This document shows positions 1 through 8,203 of a DNA stretch of 49,693 bases, one piece after another. The notes under the pieces are model-generated. The model searched no databases, was not told where the DNA came from, and worked only from the letters and a program-made list of their open reading frames with translations. A program made the position numbers and the translations under genes. The stretch comes from Chthoniobacter flavus (GTDB taxonomy: Bacteria; Verrucomicrobiota; Verrucomicrobiia; Chthoniobacterales; JACTMZ01): positions 1-49,693 of the forward strand of contig CAMBUL010000009.1 of assembly GCA_945871065.1 (NCBI GenBank), in the 5' to 3' direction. The first letter of the stretch is position 1. Every line of letters starts with the position of its first letter.

Positions 1-2
1 GG

Positions 3-590
3 CTGATGTTCCAAGGCTCGCTCAACCCTGCGCAAAATGGACTTTGGTATATGGGCGAAGGCGGGTGGACGCCCACCTTCGGCCCGGAAAGCCTGCCCGG
101 CAAATACGCCTTCGGCGGATTTTACTATGGCACGCCGGCCGGGCAGGCCGCGTGGGACGGATCGACCGCTTCCGGTCAATACGGTTTCTACGCGCAAGCC
201 GACCAAATGCTTTTTCGCGAAACTTCGACCGGTCCGGCTGCCGACCTCACGACGCAAGGCTTGAACACCTTCAATCTTTTTTTCTTTACCACGAGCGAGA
301 CAAAAGCGGACGTCTATCCTTTCTACTTTCAGAGCGGATTGGTCTATACCGGTCTCCTCCCGCGCCGCGACCTCGACCTAGCCATGATCTCGCTCGGCTG
401 CGGCGTCTACAGCCAGGCCTCTGGCGCACCTTCCCGCACCCAAACTGCGGTGTTGGAAGGAGCCTACCGCTGGCAGGTCAACGGCTGGTTCTATGCCCAG
501 CCGTTTTTTCAATACTTCTCCCGTCCCGACGGCACCTCCTCCGTGGACAATGCCGGCATCCTCGGGATCACCGTCGGCACGGTCTTTTGA
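3..590 (+). CDS. OprB-family carbohydrate-selective porin, 3' part
   Basis: The reading frame is open at the left edge, so the 5' part lies outside the window; the 195 visible codons are the C-terminal part of an outer-membrane beta-barrel. Alternating aromatic and small residues form beta-strand hairpins (KYAFGGFYYGTPAG, YGFYAQADQMLFRE, AVLEGAYRWQVNGWFYAQPF). The last strands match the OprB pattern of an aromatic-rich 'Q-F' strand, a short loop and a final strand ending in hydrophobic plus Phe (GITVGTVF). OprB proteins let sugars diffuse across the outer membrane. The end is followed by an 11-bp-stem terminator at 799. The family call rests on the C-terminal barrel pattern; another 16- or 18-strand porin family is possible. 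Confidence 0.7.
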   Translation: MMFQGSLNPAQNGLWYMGEGGWTPTFGPESLPGKYAFGGFYYGTPAGQAAWDGSTASGQYGFYAQADQMLFRETSTGPAADLTTQGLNTFNLFFFTTSETKADVYPFYFQSGLVYTGLLPRRDLDLAMISLGCGVYSQASGAPSRTQTAVLEGAYRWQVNGWFYAQPFFQYFSRPDGTSSVDNAGILGITVGTVF

Positions 591-608
591 CCTCTCAAGT
601 CTGCCCGT

Positions 609-626
609 TGTGACGGAAAGTTCACA
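609..626 (+). promoter_or_regulatory. TGTGA-N8-TCACA palindrome, copy 1
   Basis: The site reads TGTGACGGAAAGTTCACA, with exact TGTGA and TCACA arms and an 8-base spacer. It lies 19 bp after the porin stop and before a doubtful small reading frame and a terminator. It belongs to the ten-copy motif set described in the findings. The binding protein is unknown. Confidence 0.55.
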
Positions 627-627
627 A

Positions 628-774
628 TTGCCTGCCTTGCCCGGGCGCGCGGGCGCGCTCATAACCCGCCCCGTACTGGGACGCCTCTGCGCCATCTTCA
701 TTTTCTCGGCCGCGGCCGCCGTGTCCGGCGCCGGTTTCGCCGCCCACCGCTTCCGCCGCCGCGCGCGCCGCTGA
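628..774 (+). CDS. Possible small membrane peptide (doubtful)
   Basis: A short frame ends in a hydrophobic stretch (LCAIFIFSAAAAVSGAGF) followed by a basic tail (HRFRRRARR) and stop. This is the layout of a one-helix membrane peptide, and it loosely resembles the hydrophobic-plus-Arg end of a sorting tail. It lies between a copy of the repeated palindrome and a strong terminator, as a small transcription unit would. There is no ATG; TTG at 628 is used here because GTG at 610 lies inside the palindrome. No homologue is recognised. The segment could equally be the 3' untranslated region of the porin gene. Confidence 0.2.
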   Translation: MPALPGRAGALITRPVLGRLCAIFIFSAAAAVSGAGFAAHRFRRRARR

Positions 775-798
775 TTTTTCCGTCCGGCTTTCCACCCA

Positions 799-831
799 CA
801 GGCGCCTTGGCAACAAGGCGCCTGTTTTTTT
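799..831 (+). terminator. Rho-independent terminator
   Basis: An 11-bp perfect stem (CAGGCGCCTTG / CAAGGCGCCTG) closes a GCAA tetraloop and is followed by seven T. It ends transcription from the porin gene and any small unit at 609-774. The loop is the same as in the terminator at 5389. Confidence 0.9.
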
Positions 832-890
832 ACGGCGTGAGTTCAACGCGGCTCTTCGCCCCGAACGAGCCGGCCTTTGGCGCGGCTGCT

Positions 891-908
891 TGAGACAAAA
901 AAGTCACA
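891..908 (+). promoter_or_regulatory. TGTGA-N8-TCACA palindrome, copy 2
   Basis: The site reads TGAGACAAAAAAGTCACA: one mismatch in the left arm, an exact right arm and an 8-base spacer. It ends 50 bp before the ATG of the PhoD/UshA fusion, so it probably lies in that gene's promoter. Confidence 0.6.
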
Positions 909-958
909 AATATTTCTTTGCGCACGCGGGAACCCCGCTTTCCCTCACAACAATTTCC

Positions 959-3900
959 ATGAAAAACCACCGCCCTTTCAGTGCATTCATCCGCCAAGTT
1001 CTCCCTAGCCTGCTGTTCCTCTCCGGCTTGCTCAACACCGTGTGCTTGGCCCAGCTCGGAGCCTCCTCTTTTCCGTACGGGGTCGCATCCGGAGACCCGC
1101 ACACCGACTCCGTAATGCTCTGGACCAAGTTCGAGCCCGGTGGAAATCCCCAGTTGACCTACGATATTGCCTGGGAGGTCTCCACTTCCCGCACTGACTT
1201 CTCCGCACCGGTCGCGTCCGGCACACATCAGACCAGCTCGAGCAACAACTTCACGGTCAAGGTTGTTGCCGAGGGCCTCCAACCCGGCACCGAATACTTC
1301 TACCGCTTCTCCGGCTACGGGGCGGTTTCCGAAGTGGGCCGGACGAAAACCTTGCCCAGCGGGTCGGTCAACCAAGTCCGCCTCGCCCTCTTCAGTTGCG
1401 CCAACATCACGGCCGATGCCTTTTACGCCTACGCCAAAGCAGCCCGCAAAGGTGACTTCGACGCCCTCGTGCAGGTCGGCGATTATATTTACGAATACGG
1501 CCCCGGTGGCTACCCGGCGGCGGAAACTCTCGCCGCCACCGTGGGCTTCGAGCCGAACAAAGAATGCGTTACGCTCGAAGACTACCGCACCCGCTACGCC
1601 CAATACCACAAACAGGCCTCGCTTCGCGCTGCGCGCGCCTCCGCGCCGCTCATCTGCATGTGGGATGACCACGAAACGGCCAATGATGCTTACAAGGATG
1701 GTGCGGAAAACCATAACCCGGCGACCGAAGGTTCCTGGACCGACCGTGTCAACGCCGCCTTGCAGGCCTACTATGAATGGATGCCGGTCCGCGAACCCGG
1801 CTCGGGCAACCGCAAGGAGGCCTACCGGTCTTTCGACTTCGGCGACCTTGTTTCCCTCCATATGCTGGAAACCCGTCTCCTCGCCCGGGTCAGGCAGCTG
1901 TCCCTCGCGCCGAACACCGCACAGGTCACGACCCGCATCGGGCAAATCCTCGGAGATCCTGCCCTTCTGCAGTCCTACTCGACGGCGCTCGGGCTAGCCC
2001 CGTCTGATCCCGCCTTCGCCCCCGCCCTGCAATCGGCCGTGGTCGGCGAATTGGTCTATGCCAATGTGGTCGAAATGTATTCCGGTGACCGCGACCTCCT
2101 CGGCGCGACCCAGCTCAGATGGCTGCAGAACGAGATGGCCACCTCGCCCGCCGCCTACCAGGTCGTCGGCTCGCAGACCCTCATGGGCAACATGACCCTG
2201 CCCGGCGAACTCCTGCTCGAATTGGCCGACGGCACGGTCAACCCCGCGACCATCGAAAAATATCTTACCCCCGTGGCCAAGATGGCCGCCGGCGTTCCCT
2301 TCGCCTCGCTCACTCCGGCCGAGCAAGCCGTTTACACCAATGCGAATCCCTTGCCCTACAACGATGACTCGTGGGACGGCTATGGCAAGGAACGGGAAAC
2401 CATCCTGCAAACTTCGCTGGCTCTCGGCAAAAAACTCTTTGTGCTCTCCGGAGACACCCACAACGGGTGGCTCAACAAACTGAAAACCATGTCGCCCACC
2501 AGACCTGGCGTGTCTCCGCAGGGCACGGTCGCCGGCATTGAACTGGCCACGCCCGGTGTTTCCGCGCCCGGCATCGAGAAGTATTTCCCCGGACAGGAAG
2601 ATATTCTCCGCCAGCTCTTCCTCGGCTACAGCTCGGGCACGCAATTCGCCAACCTGGCCGACCGCGGTTTCCTCGACTTGACCTTCACTCCGGATAATGT
2701 CGCCGCCAAGTTTTACTTCAAGCAGACCGGGGCCGGACAAAAAGACTGGAAAGTGCAATCCGTGGACATCGCCGCCACTGCCGCGACCACGCCCGTTGTC
2801 GCCGCCACCACCACCGAGGAGAACGACTACAGTCTGCAAATCCTCCACGCCTCGGATATGGAAGCGGATGTCGTCTCTCTCGAAACCGCGCCCCGCTTTG
2901 CAGCGCTCGTTGATAAACTCGAAGACAGCGCCGAGGTGGACGCCTCTGTGACGATTGCTGCCGGTGACACCTTTATCCCCGGCGCTTTCCTGTCTGCCGG
3001 CAATGATTCGAGCGTTAAAGCCCCGCTCAAGGCTGCCCTCGGTCAGCTCTTTGGCTTCAACGGATCAAGTACCGATCTGCGCGAAAGTTCGGGTCGCCCA
3101 GACATCGCCATCCTCAACGCCATCGGCTTCGACGCTTCCTGCCTCGGCAACCACGAGTTCGACCTTGGCTCGACCGAGTTGGGCAGCATCATCCTCCCCG
3201 ACGTGCGCGGCACCCTCGGAAATATGCGCAACTACGGCGCAGCGTTCCCTTATCTTAGCGCCAACCTCGACTTCAGCGGCGAGTCGGTCCTCGCGGCCCG
3301 CACCACCGCCGCAATTCTCCCGGTCTCGCGCTTCCGCGCCAACCCATCGACCGACGCGTCCTACGTTAGAACCGCTTCGGCCGACATCGCTTCACATCCC
3401 AAAATCGCCAAAGCCGCCATCATCGAACGTGGGGGCGAAAAAATCGGCGTGCTTGGCGTGACCCCGCCCGACTTGGCCAACATCTCGTCGCCCGGCCGCG
3501 TTGTCGTGACCGGACCGCAGGGCGCCACCCTGGTCAGCCCGCGCCAGTATGACCTTGACGGCCTCGCCGCTCATCTCCAACCGGTCATCGACAGCCTCAA
3601 GGCCAACGGCTGCAACAAGATCATCCTCGCCACCCAACTGCAGCAGATCGAAAACGAAAAGGGCCTCGCCGGGAAACTGGCCGACGTCGACGTCATCGTG
3701 GCCGGCGGCTCCGGCACCATCTATGCCAATGATTCGGACAATCTCCTGCCCGGTGACACCGCGGCGGGGGGATATCCGTTCCTCACCACCGACCGGAATG
3801 GCAACCAGGTGGCCATCGTCAGCACCGAGGGTCAATACCAGTACCTTGGCCAACTCCTCGTCGACTTCAACGCCAATGGCGAGGTGGTTGGCACCGGTGG

Positions 3901-5365
3901 CGATACCTTGGCCGCCACGGCGGCCCAGGTGGAGGAACTTTGGGGCTCCGATCGCAATGCCCCCTACGCCGAAGGAACACGTGGTGGTGCAGTCAAAGGG
4001 CTGACCGATGCGGTTGGCGCGGTGATCAGCGCGAAAGATGGTCTCATTCTCGGCAAGTCCTCCGTCTTCCTCGAAGGACGCCGAAGCGCGGTCCGCCAGC
4101 AGGAAGTTAACTTCGGCAACCTTTCGGCCGATGCCAACCTCTGGTATGGCCGGCAGTACGACAGCACCGTCCGCGTCTCGCTCAAGAACGGCGGCGGTAT
4201 CCGCAATGCCATCGGCAGCATCGATGCCGAGGGCAATCCCCAGCCGACCAAGGCTAACCCTTCCGCAGGGAAAGCCGCGGGCGAGATTTCCCGCCTCGAC
4301 ATCGAGGACTCGCTGAAATTCAACAACTCCCTCAGCCTACTCACCGTCAAGGCGTCGCAACTCAAGTATCTCTTGGAGCACGGCGTGGCCGGCAATAACG
4401 GCACCGGGGTGGACAAAAACACGCCCGGCCAGTTCAGCCAACTCGGCGGCATCGTCGCGGTGGTGGATCTTTCCCAGACGGCACAAACTTACACCTCCTT
4501 GGCCAATGTCATCTCCACCGTCAATCCCGGTCATCGCATCCGCTACGCCGCGTTGACCGACGCCTCGGGAAAACTGACCGATGTGATTATTGCCAACGGG
4601 GTGGTGCTCGAGCCCGACCGTCTCATCCGCATGGTCACACTCGGTTTCCTGGCCACCGCGGGGGCAGTGGGCTCGGACTTCGGTGGCGACAGCTATCCCT
4701 TCCCTTACATCCAGCGGCTCAATGGCGCGGAAAGTTATGACCGCAAGGATCTCAACTCCGGCTCGCTTGCGCCTGCTCTCCCCGGCAGCTTCCCGGCGCT
4801 GAGCTCGTTCGCCACCGCTGGCACCGAGCAGGATGCCTTCGCCGAATACCTGCTCGCTTTTCACGCCACCAGGCCCTTCGGCCTGGCCGAGACGGCCGTC
4901 GATCTCGATCGCCGTATCGTGCAAGGCACGGCGGACAGCGACAATGACGGCTACAGCAATGCGGAGGAAACTTCGCTCTACACCGTGGGCATGGATGCCG
5001 ATGTCGCCGCCACGGCCGGGCAGGTCAATGCCCTCGGCCGTATCCGCGCGGTCGGGCGGGCCGAGGTCACAGCCAACCCGTTGCTCTACAGTCTCTACAC
5101 AGCGGACCAATTAAATACCGAACGCCTGGCCGGCCGGAACGACGTGACCTCGAATCCTTCGGCTTACAGCCTCTTCACCGGACCGCAGGCCGATGTCCGC
5201 CTCGATGGACTCGTCCTGCCCGTCTCCGCATCGGGCACCCTAAGCATGAAACTCCAGTCGTCGGACAACCTCGACATCTGGACTGATGTCGCCGTGGTGC
5301 CGGACGTGCAGATCAATCTGAGCGGACCGAACAGGTTCTTCCGCTTTCAGGCTGTGGCACAGTGA
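959..5365 (+). CDS. Secreted PhoD phosphodiesterase / UshA-like 5'-nucleotidase fusion
   Basis: This 1468-residue exported protein has two phosphoesterase modules. ATG 959 is chosen because it starts a clear signal peptide (MKNHRP..., hydrophobic core LPSLLFLSGLL, cleavage near VCLAQ). Residues ~38-610 are PhoD-like: YGVASGDPHTDSVMLWT, SCAN (~146), VQVGDYIYEYG, WDDHETAND (235) and SGDTHNGWL (~497). Residues ~622-1230 are a metallophosphatase plus 5'-nucleotidase C-domain: ILHASDMEAD (628), AAGDTF (668), GNHEFD (730) and SLKNGGGIRN. In the first motif the usual D-x-H reads D633-M-E635. Residues ~1325 on carry a DSDNDGYSNAEE calcium-type loop and a C-terminal beta domain common in Verrucomicrobia. 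The expected role is phosphate release from phosphodiesters and nucleotides outside the cytoplasm. A terminator follows. Confidence 0.9.
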   Translation: MKNHRPFSAFIRQVLPSLLFLSGLLNTVCLAQLGASSFPYGVASGDPHTDSVMLWTKFEPGGNPQLTYDIAWEVSTSRTDFSAPVASGTHQTSSSNNFTVKVVAEGLQPGTEYFYRFSGYGAVSEVGRTKTLPSGSVNQVRLALFSCANITADAFYAYAKAARKGDFDALVQVGDYIYEYGPGGYPAAETLAATVGFEPNKECVTLEDYRTRYAQYHKQASLRAARASAPLICMWDDHETANDAYKDGAENHNPATEGSWTDRVNAALQAYYEWMPVREPGSGNRKEAYRSFDFGDLVSLHMLETRLLARVRQLSLAPNTAQVTTRIGQILGDPALLQSYSTALGLAPSDPAFAPALQSAVVGELVYANVVEMYSGDRDLLGATQLRWLQNEMATSPAAYQVVGSQTLMGNMTLPGELLLELADGTVNPATIEKYLTPVAKMAAGVPFASLTPAEQAVYTNANPLPYNDDSWDGYGKERETILQTSLALGKKLFVLSGDTHNGWLNKLKTMSPTRPGVSPQGTVAGIELATPGVSAPGIEKYFPGQEDILRQLFLGYSSGTQFANLADRGFLDLTFTPDNVAAKFYFKQTGAGQKDWKVQSVDIAATAATTPVVAATTTEENDYSLQILHASDMEADVVSLETAPRFAALVDKLEDSAEVDASVTIAAGDTFIPGAFLSAGNDSSVKAPLKAALGQLFGFNGSSTDLRESSGRPDIAILNAIGFDASCLGNHEFDLGSTELGSIILPDVRGTLGNMRNYGAAFPYLSANLDFSGESVLAARTTAAILPVSRFRANPSTDASYVRTASADIASHPKIAKAAIIERGGEKIGVLGVTPPDLANISSPGRVVVTGPQGATLVSPRQYDLDGLAAHLQPVIDSLKANGCNKIILATQLQQIENEKGLAGKLADVDVIVAGGSGTIYANDSDNLLPGDTAAGGYPFLTTDRNGNQVAIVSTEGQYQYLGQLLVDFNANGEVVGTGGDTLAATAAQVEELWGSDRNAPYAEGTRGGAVKGLTDAVGAVISAKDGLILGKSSVFLEGRRSAVRQQEVNFGNLSADANLWYGRQYDSTVRVSLKNGGGIRNAIGSIDAEGNPQPTKANPSAGKAAGEISRLDIEDSLKFNNSLSLLTVKASQLKYLLEHGVAGNNGTGVDKNTPGQFSQLGGIVAVVDLSQTAQTYTSLANVISTVNPGHRIRYAALTDASGKLTDVIIANGVVLEPDRLIRMVTLGFLATAGAVGSDFGGDSYPFPYIQRLNGAESYDRKDLNSGSLAPALPGSFPALSSFATAGTEQDAFAEYLLAFHATRPFGLAETAVDLDRRIVQGTADSDNDGYSNAEETSLYTVGMDADVAATAGQVNALGRIRAVGRAEVTANPLLYSLYTADQLNTERLAGRNDVTSNPSAYSLFTGPQADVRLDGLVLPVSASGTLSMKLQSSDNLDIWTDVAVVPDVQINLSGPNRFFRFQAVAQ

Positions 5366-5388
5366 AGATCTTGAGTTCTTTACCAAAA

Positions 5389-5417
5389 GGCGCCCCGGCA
5401 ACGGGGCGCCTTTTTTT
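5389..5417 (+). terminator. Rho-independent terminator
   Basis: A 9-bp stem (GGCGCCCCG / CGGGGCGCC) with a GCAA loop is followed by seven T, 24 bp after the stop of the phosphatase/nucleotidase gene. Confidence 0.92.
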
Positions 5418-5467
5418 GCTTTGGTCCGACCGGCGTATCTACTCGCGGCTATGACACTCTTTCCCGA

Positions 5468-5632
5468 TCAGCGCGAAGCAAGATAAATGGCTAGGGCAAG
5501 AAATACGGCGAAGGCGAGCAGTCCGATGCCGGCCGCGATCCAGCGTCTGCGGGGAAATGGATCGAGGGACGAGCAGGACGGACAATAGCCGCGCACGGCC
5601 CCGCGTGAACCGCAACGTTGACATCGTGCCAT
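5468..5632 (-). CDS. Small zinc-ribbon membrane protein
   Basis: The product is 54 residues. The N-terminus has two CxxC pairs (CQRCGS and CPSC), spaced as in a zinc ribbon. A basic stretch (PFPRRRW) follows, then one membrane helix (IAAGIGLLAFAVFLALAIYL). The topology is therefore a cytoplasmic zinc ribbon anchored by a C-terminal helix. ATG 5632 is chosen because it starts directly before the first Cys; longer starts would run through the repeated palindrome at 5678-5695. It is divergent from the sigma factor gene. Its function is unknown, and the C-terminus faces the terminator at 5389. Confidence 0.6.
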   Translation of the reverse strand: MARCQRCGSRGAVRGYCPSCSSLDPFPRRRWIAAGIGLLAFAVFLALAIYLASR

Positions 5633-5677
5633 GGTCAGAGCGGTAACCGCCCACCGTGGCCAAGGCAATCCCGCAAA

Positions 5678-5695
5678 TGTAACAAATAGTTCACT
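5678..5695 (+). promoter_or_regulatory. TGTGA-N8-TCACA palindrome, copy 3
   Basis: The site reads TGTAACAAATAGTTCACT, with one mismatch per arm and an 8-base spacer. It lies 45 bp upstream of the zinc-ribbon gene (minus strand) and 121 bp upstream of the sigma factor gene. The A-rich spacer strand matches the sigma factor direction. It is the weakest copy. Confidence 0.45.
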
Positions 5696-5745
5696 ATCAG
5701 CAACATGAGATTGTGATGGCAAGGCCGGAAATTGGCCGACCGGGG

Positions 5746-5763
5746 TGTGGCGAAATTTTCACA
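5746..5763 (+). promoter_or_regulatory. TGTGA-N8-TCACA palindrome, copy 4
   Basis: The site reads TGTGGCGAAATTTTCACA: one mismatch in the left arm, an exact right arm and an 8-base spacer. It ends 53 bp before the chosen sigma factor ATG at 5817. A possible upstream GTG start (5745) overlaps the site, which argues against that start. Confidence 0.6.
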
Positions 5764-5816
5764 ATTCCCCCTTTGCCATCGGGGTGTCCCGGCGGTTCCA
5801 CTTGGGTCCGCCCGCC

Positions 5817-6704
5817 ATGCTCCCCAGCTACTTTCACGAAATCAGCCTCGTTCCGCTTTTGAGCTTGGAGGAAGAAACGGCGTTGGCGGAACGGGTGCAA
5901 GCGGGGTGCGAGGCGGCCCGGCACCGCATGATTGTGGCCAACTTGCGTCTTGTCGTGAAAATCGCCGGTGAATTCGTCCATCGGGGGGTGCCGCTCGACG
6001 ACCTTATTTCCGAAGGCAACCTCGGGCTGATCCGGGCGGTGGAAAAATTCCGCCCTCAAAAAGGCGGCAAATTCAGTTCCTATGCCGCGTGGTGGATTCG
6101 CCAGGCCATCCACCGCGCGCTCGGTGAGCAAAATCACGTCGTTCGGCTGAGCCCGCTCGCCATGAGCAAACTGTCCAAGCTCCGTCGCATCGCGCACAGC
6201 ATGTCGGATGCCCTCGGCCGCGAACCAACCGACGAGGAGTTGTCCGATGAACTCGGACTGGAGGCCGTCACGGTGACCAACCTCAAGAACGTGGCGGCCC
6301 GCCCGGCCTCGATGGACTCTTTGCTTTCCGGAGAGGTCGGGGCCACCCTGGGAAGTCTGCTCGTCGACGAACAAGCCGAGGACCCTCTAGAGGCGCTGAG
6401 CGGCAAAGATCTGAGGGACAAAGCAGGGGAATTGCTCACCGTGCTGAAAAGCAGGGAGCGGGCGGTTGTCGTCCGCCGTTTCGGTTTGGACGGACACCAA
6501 CCCATGACCCTCGAGCTGATCGGCGCGGAACTCGGCTGCACCCGGGAAAGGGCGAGGCAAATTCTGGAGGACGCCCTCAAGCGGATGCGGCGCACTTTTT
6601 CCCGCCACCAGTCGCGGCAGTTCCTGCGAGTGGTGGCGGCCAACCCTCTCCGGTCACCCGGCGCAGCCACCATACTGCTTCCTCCTGCCCGCTGTGCGGC
6701 CTAA
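5817..6704 (+). CDS. Group 2 RNA polymerase sigma factor (sigma-70 family)
   Basis: The 295-residue product has regions 1.2 to 4.2 of a primary-like sigma factor but no long region 1.1. Region 1.2 is SYFHEISLVPLLSLEEE. Region 2 has ANLRLVVKIA, DLISEGNLGLIRAVEKF and FSSYAAWWIRQAIHRAL. Region 3 has RLSPLAMSKLSKLRRIA, and region 4 has REPTDEEL-type spacing then CTRERARQILEDALKRMRR. This fits a group 2 (SigB/RpoS-like) factor that recognises sigma-70-type promoters under stress or stationary conditions. ATG 5817 gives the standard N-terminus; the upstream GTG 5745 adds 24 residues with no family match and overlaps the palindrome. The last ~30 residues are not family-conserved. No anti-sigma gene is adjacent. 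Confidence 0.92.
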   Translation: MLPSYFHEISLVPLLSLEEETALAERVQAGCEAARHRMIVANLRLVVKIAGEFVHRGVPLDDLISEGNLGLIRAVEKFRPQKGGKFSSYAAWWIRQAIHRALGEQNHVVRLSPLAMSKLSKLRRIAHSMSDALGREPTDEELSDELGLEAVTVTNLKNVAARPASMDSLLSGEVGATLGSLLVDEQAEDPLEALSGKDLRDKAGELLTVLKSRERAVVVRRFGLDGHQPMTLELIGAELGCTRERARQILEDALKRMRRTFSRHQSRQFLRVVAANPLRSPGAATILLPPARCAA

Positions 6705-6821
6705 GCGTCCCGCGCTGAGTGCTTGGCAGGGCCCGAGCGGGGATGCTGGCGGGCCGTATGGCCGGACAAACCGTCCACCGGCCGGTTGACCGTCGGGCTT
6801 AGCTGGGGTAAACTTAATCCA

Positions 6822-7229
6822 ATGTTTTCCTACAGGCGTCTTCGTTTGGCCGGTCACGCTGCCGCCGCGGTCGCCATGTTTCTCATGGCCGGTGGCCATT
6901 GGGGCGCCCTGCAAACTGTGGCCTGGGCCGGTATGCTGCGGACCTATTCGCAGGAAGACGGATCATTACTCTCCGGCATGAAGAGGACGTTCGATGGCGA
7001 CCATCCTTGCACGATGTGCACCTCGATCAAGACAGGGCAGGAAAGTGAACGCACCTCGCCGGCGGCCATCGCGTCGTTGAAAAAGCTGGAAGCCTTTCCC
7101 GCCCCTTTGCGCGCAGCTCTGCCACCTCGCGACTGCCGCGACTTTGTTTTCCCCGCGGCGAGTGCTGTGAGGCCCGCGGCGCGTTCCGACGCGCCACCCG
7201 TGCCGGTGCCCATTTCGGATCTCGTTTAA
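6822..7229 (+). CDS. Small exported CxxC protein, function unknown
   Basis: The 135-residue product has an N-terminal hydrophobic segment (HAAAAVAMFLMAGGHWGALQ), then WAGMLRTYSQED, and a central motif TFDGDHPCTMC followed by SIKTGQESE. The HPCxxC element could bind a metal or form a disulfide. I recall similar short TFDGxHPCxxC proteins near metal-related genes in Gram-negative genomes, but that is memory, not a search. ATG 6822 starts just before the hydrophobic segment. The C-terminus is Pro/Ala-rich and low in complexity. It lies 117 bp after the sigma factor gene and 113 bp before the PEP-CTERM gene. Confidence 0.6.
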   Translation: MFSYRRLRLAGHAAAAVAMFLMAGGHWGALQTVAWAGMLRTYSQEDGSLLSGMKRTFDGDHPCTMCTSIKTGQESERTSPAAIASLKKLEAFPAPLRAALPPRDCRDFVFPAASAVRPAARSDAPPVPVPISDLV

Positions 7230-7342
7230 GATCCGCCGCGCGGAGTGTTTCCGCGTTGCTTTTCCGAACGGCCTTCCGGCCTGTTCGCGCCACTTCACCC
7301 GCACCGCGCGTGCGCCCCACATGGCGCGAAAGAAATCAACCA

Positions 7343-8203
7343 ATGCATAGCAACAAAATGAAATCTCTAAATTATCTTATCCTTACTCTGGCCGCGGCAT
7401 GTGTCGCACCTTCGGGCCTGCGGGCCCATATCAGTTACACCGGCCGCGACATCGGCACGGATCCCCTGTCGGTGACAGTCAGCAGCCAAGCAGCGAGCAG
7501 CGCCTTCGGCTGGGCCGATGCCACCGATGCCGATTGGGGCGACAGCCATCGCGGACGTCTCTTCCGCTTCAAGCTGACCACACCGGCTTCGATCATGATC
7601 AGCGTGACGCGCGGGGGTTCTGCCTCACAAACCGGAGCAGCGGGCACTTTCCTGCCGGGCTTTTCCCTTTTCTCGGGACTAGCCCAGCGCGCCAATAACG
7701 AGGGTGTGCAACAGGGAGAGGTCTACCGCACCGAAGGGCTGGCCCATGATAGCGCGACGTTGTCAGTCGCATCGCGTCCCGGCGATAAGCGGGGTTCCTT
7801 CCGAGCGTTGGATGACTGGTCGATCGGTAACGATCCGACGTATGTAACGGCGGGCGATGCGACCAGCGGCATCCTCATCGAGGCGCGCTTGGCTTACTTC
7901 ACCTACATCGGCCATGCGGCGGATGGAACGAGCGCCAACTATGGCAATGCCGCAGGAATCAATGGCGATGGAGTGGCTGATGGCAGTGTCACCGCGACGT
8001 TCAACAACCTCGCGGCAGGCGACTACTCGTTCTTTGTCGGCGGCGCGAACTATGACGCGCAACGCACCGAGACCGGTCCGACTTATCCGACCTACGCCTT
8101 CACCGCGACGGTGCAGACCGTGCCCGAGCCTTCCACCTGGGCGCTGCTGGCCTTGGGTGGTGTGACGCTGGGAGCCGCACTGCGAAGACAACTACGCCGA
8201 TGA
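7343..8203 (+). CDS. PEP-CTERM surface protein
   Basis: The 286-residue exported protein has a signal peptide (SLNYLILTLAAACVAPSGLRA, then HISYTGRDIG) and a classical PEP-CTERM tail: VPEPSTWALLALGG, hydrophobic helix, then the Arg cluster RRQLRR. The tail is the recognition signal for exosortase, which would cleave at PEP and release or anchor the protein at the surface; no exosortase gene is in the window. The middle is beta-rich, with a Ca-type GDGVADG loop and YSFFVGGANYD. ATG 7343 is used; an in-frame ATG at 7358 is equally possible. Its stop overlaps the next start by four bases (8200-8203), so the two are translationally coupled. Confidence 0.88.
   Translation: MHSNKMKSLNYLILTLAAACVAPSGLRAHISYTGRDIGTDPLSVTVSSQAASSAFGWADATDADWGDSHRGRLFRFKLTTPASIMISVTRGGSASQTGAAGTFLPGFSLFSGLAQRANNEGVQQGEVYRTEGLAHDSATLSVASRPGDKRGSFRALDDWSIGNDPTYVTAGDATSGILIEARLAYFTYIGHAADGTSANYGNAAGINGDGVADGSVTATFNNLAAGDYSFFVGGANYDAQRTETGPTYPTYAFTATVQTVPEPSTWALLALGGVTLGAALRRQLRR

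Noticed and set aside
830-1945. Long minus-strand frame opposite the PhoD/UshA gene
   Set aside because: The plus-strand protein carries signal peptide and catalytic motifs here; the antisense translation is Gly/Arg/Val-rich and shows nothing recognisable.
5745-5816. Upstream GTG start for the sigma factor
   Set aside because: It would begin inside a copy of the repeated palindrome, and the extra residues do not match sigma region 1.
6705-7342. Zur- or Fur-type operator upstream of the metal-suspect genes
   Set aside because: I looked for AT-rich inverted repeats before 6822 and 7343 and saw none.
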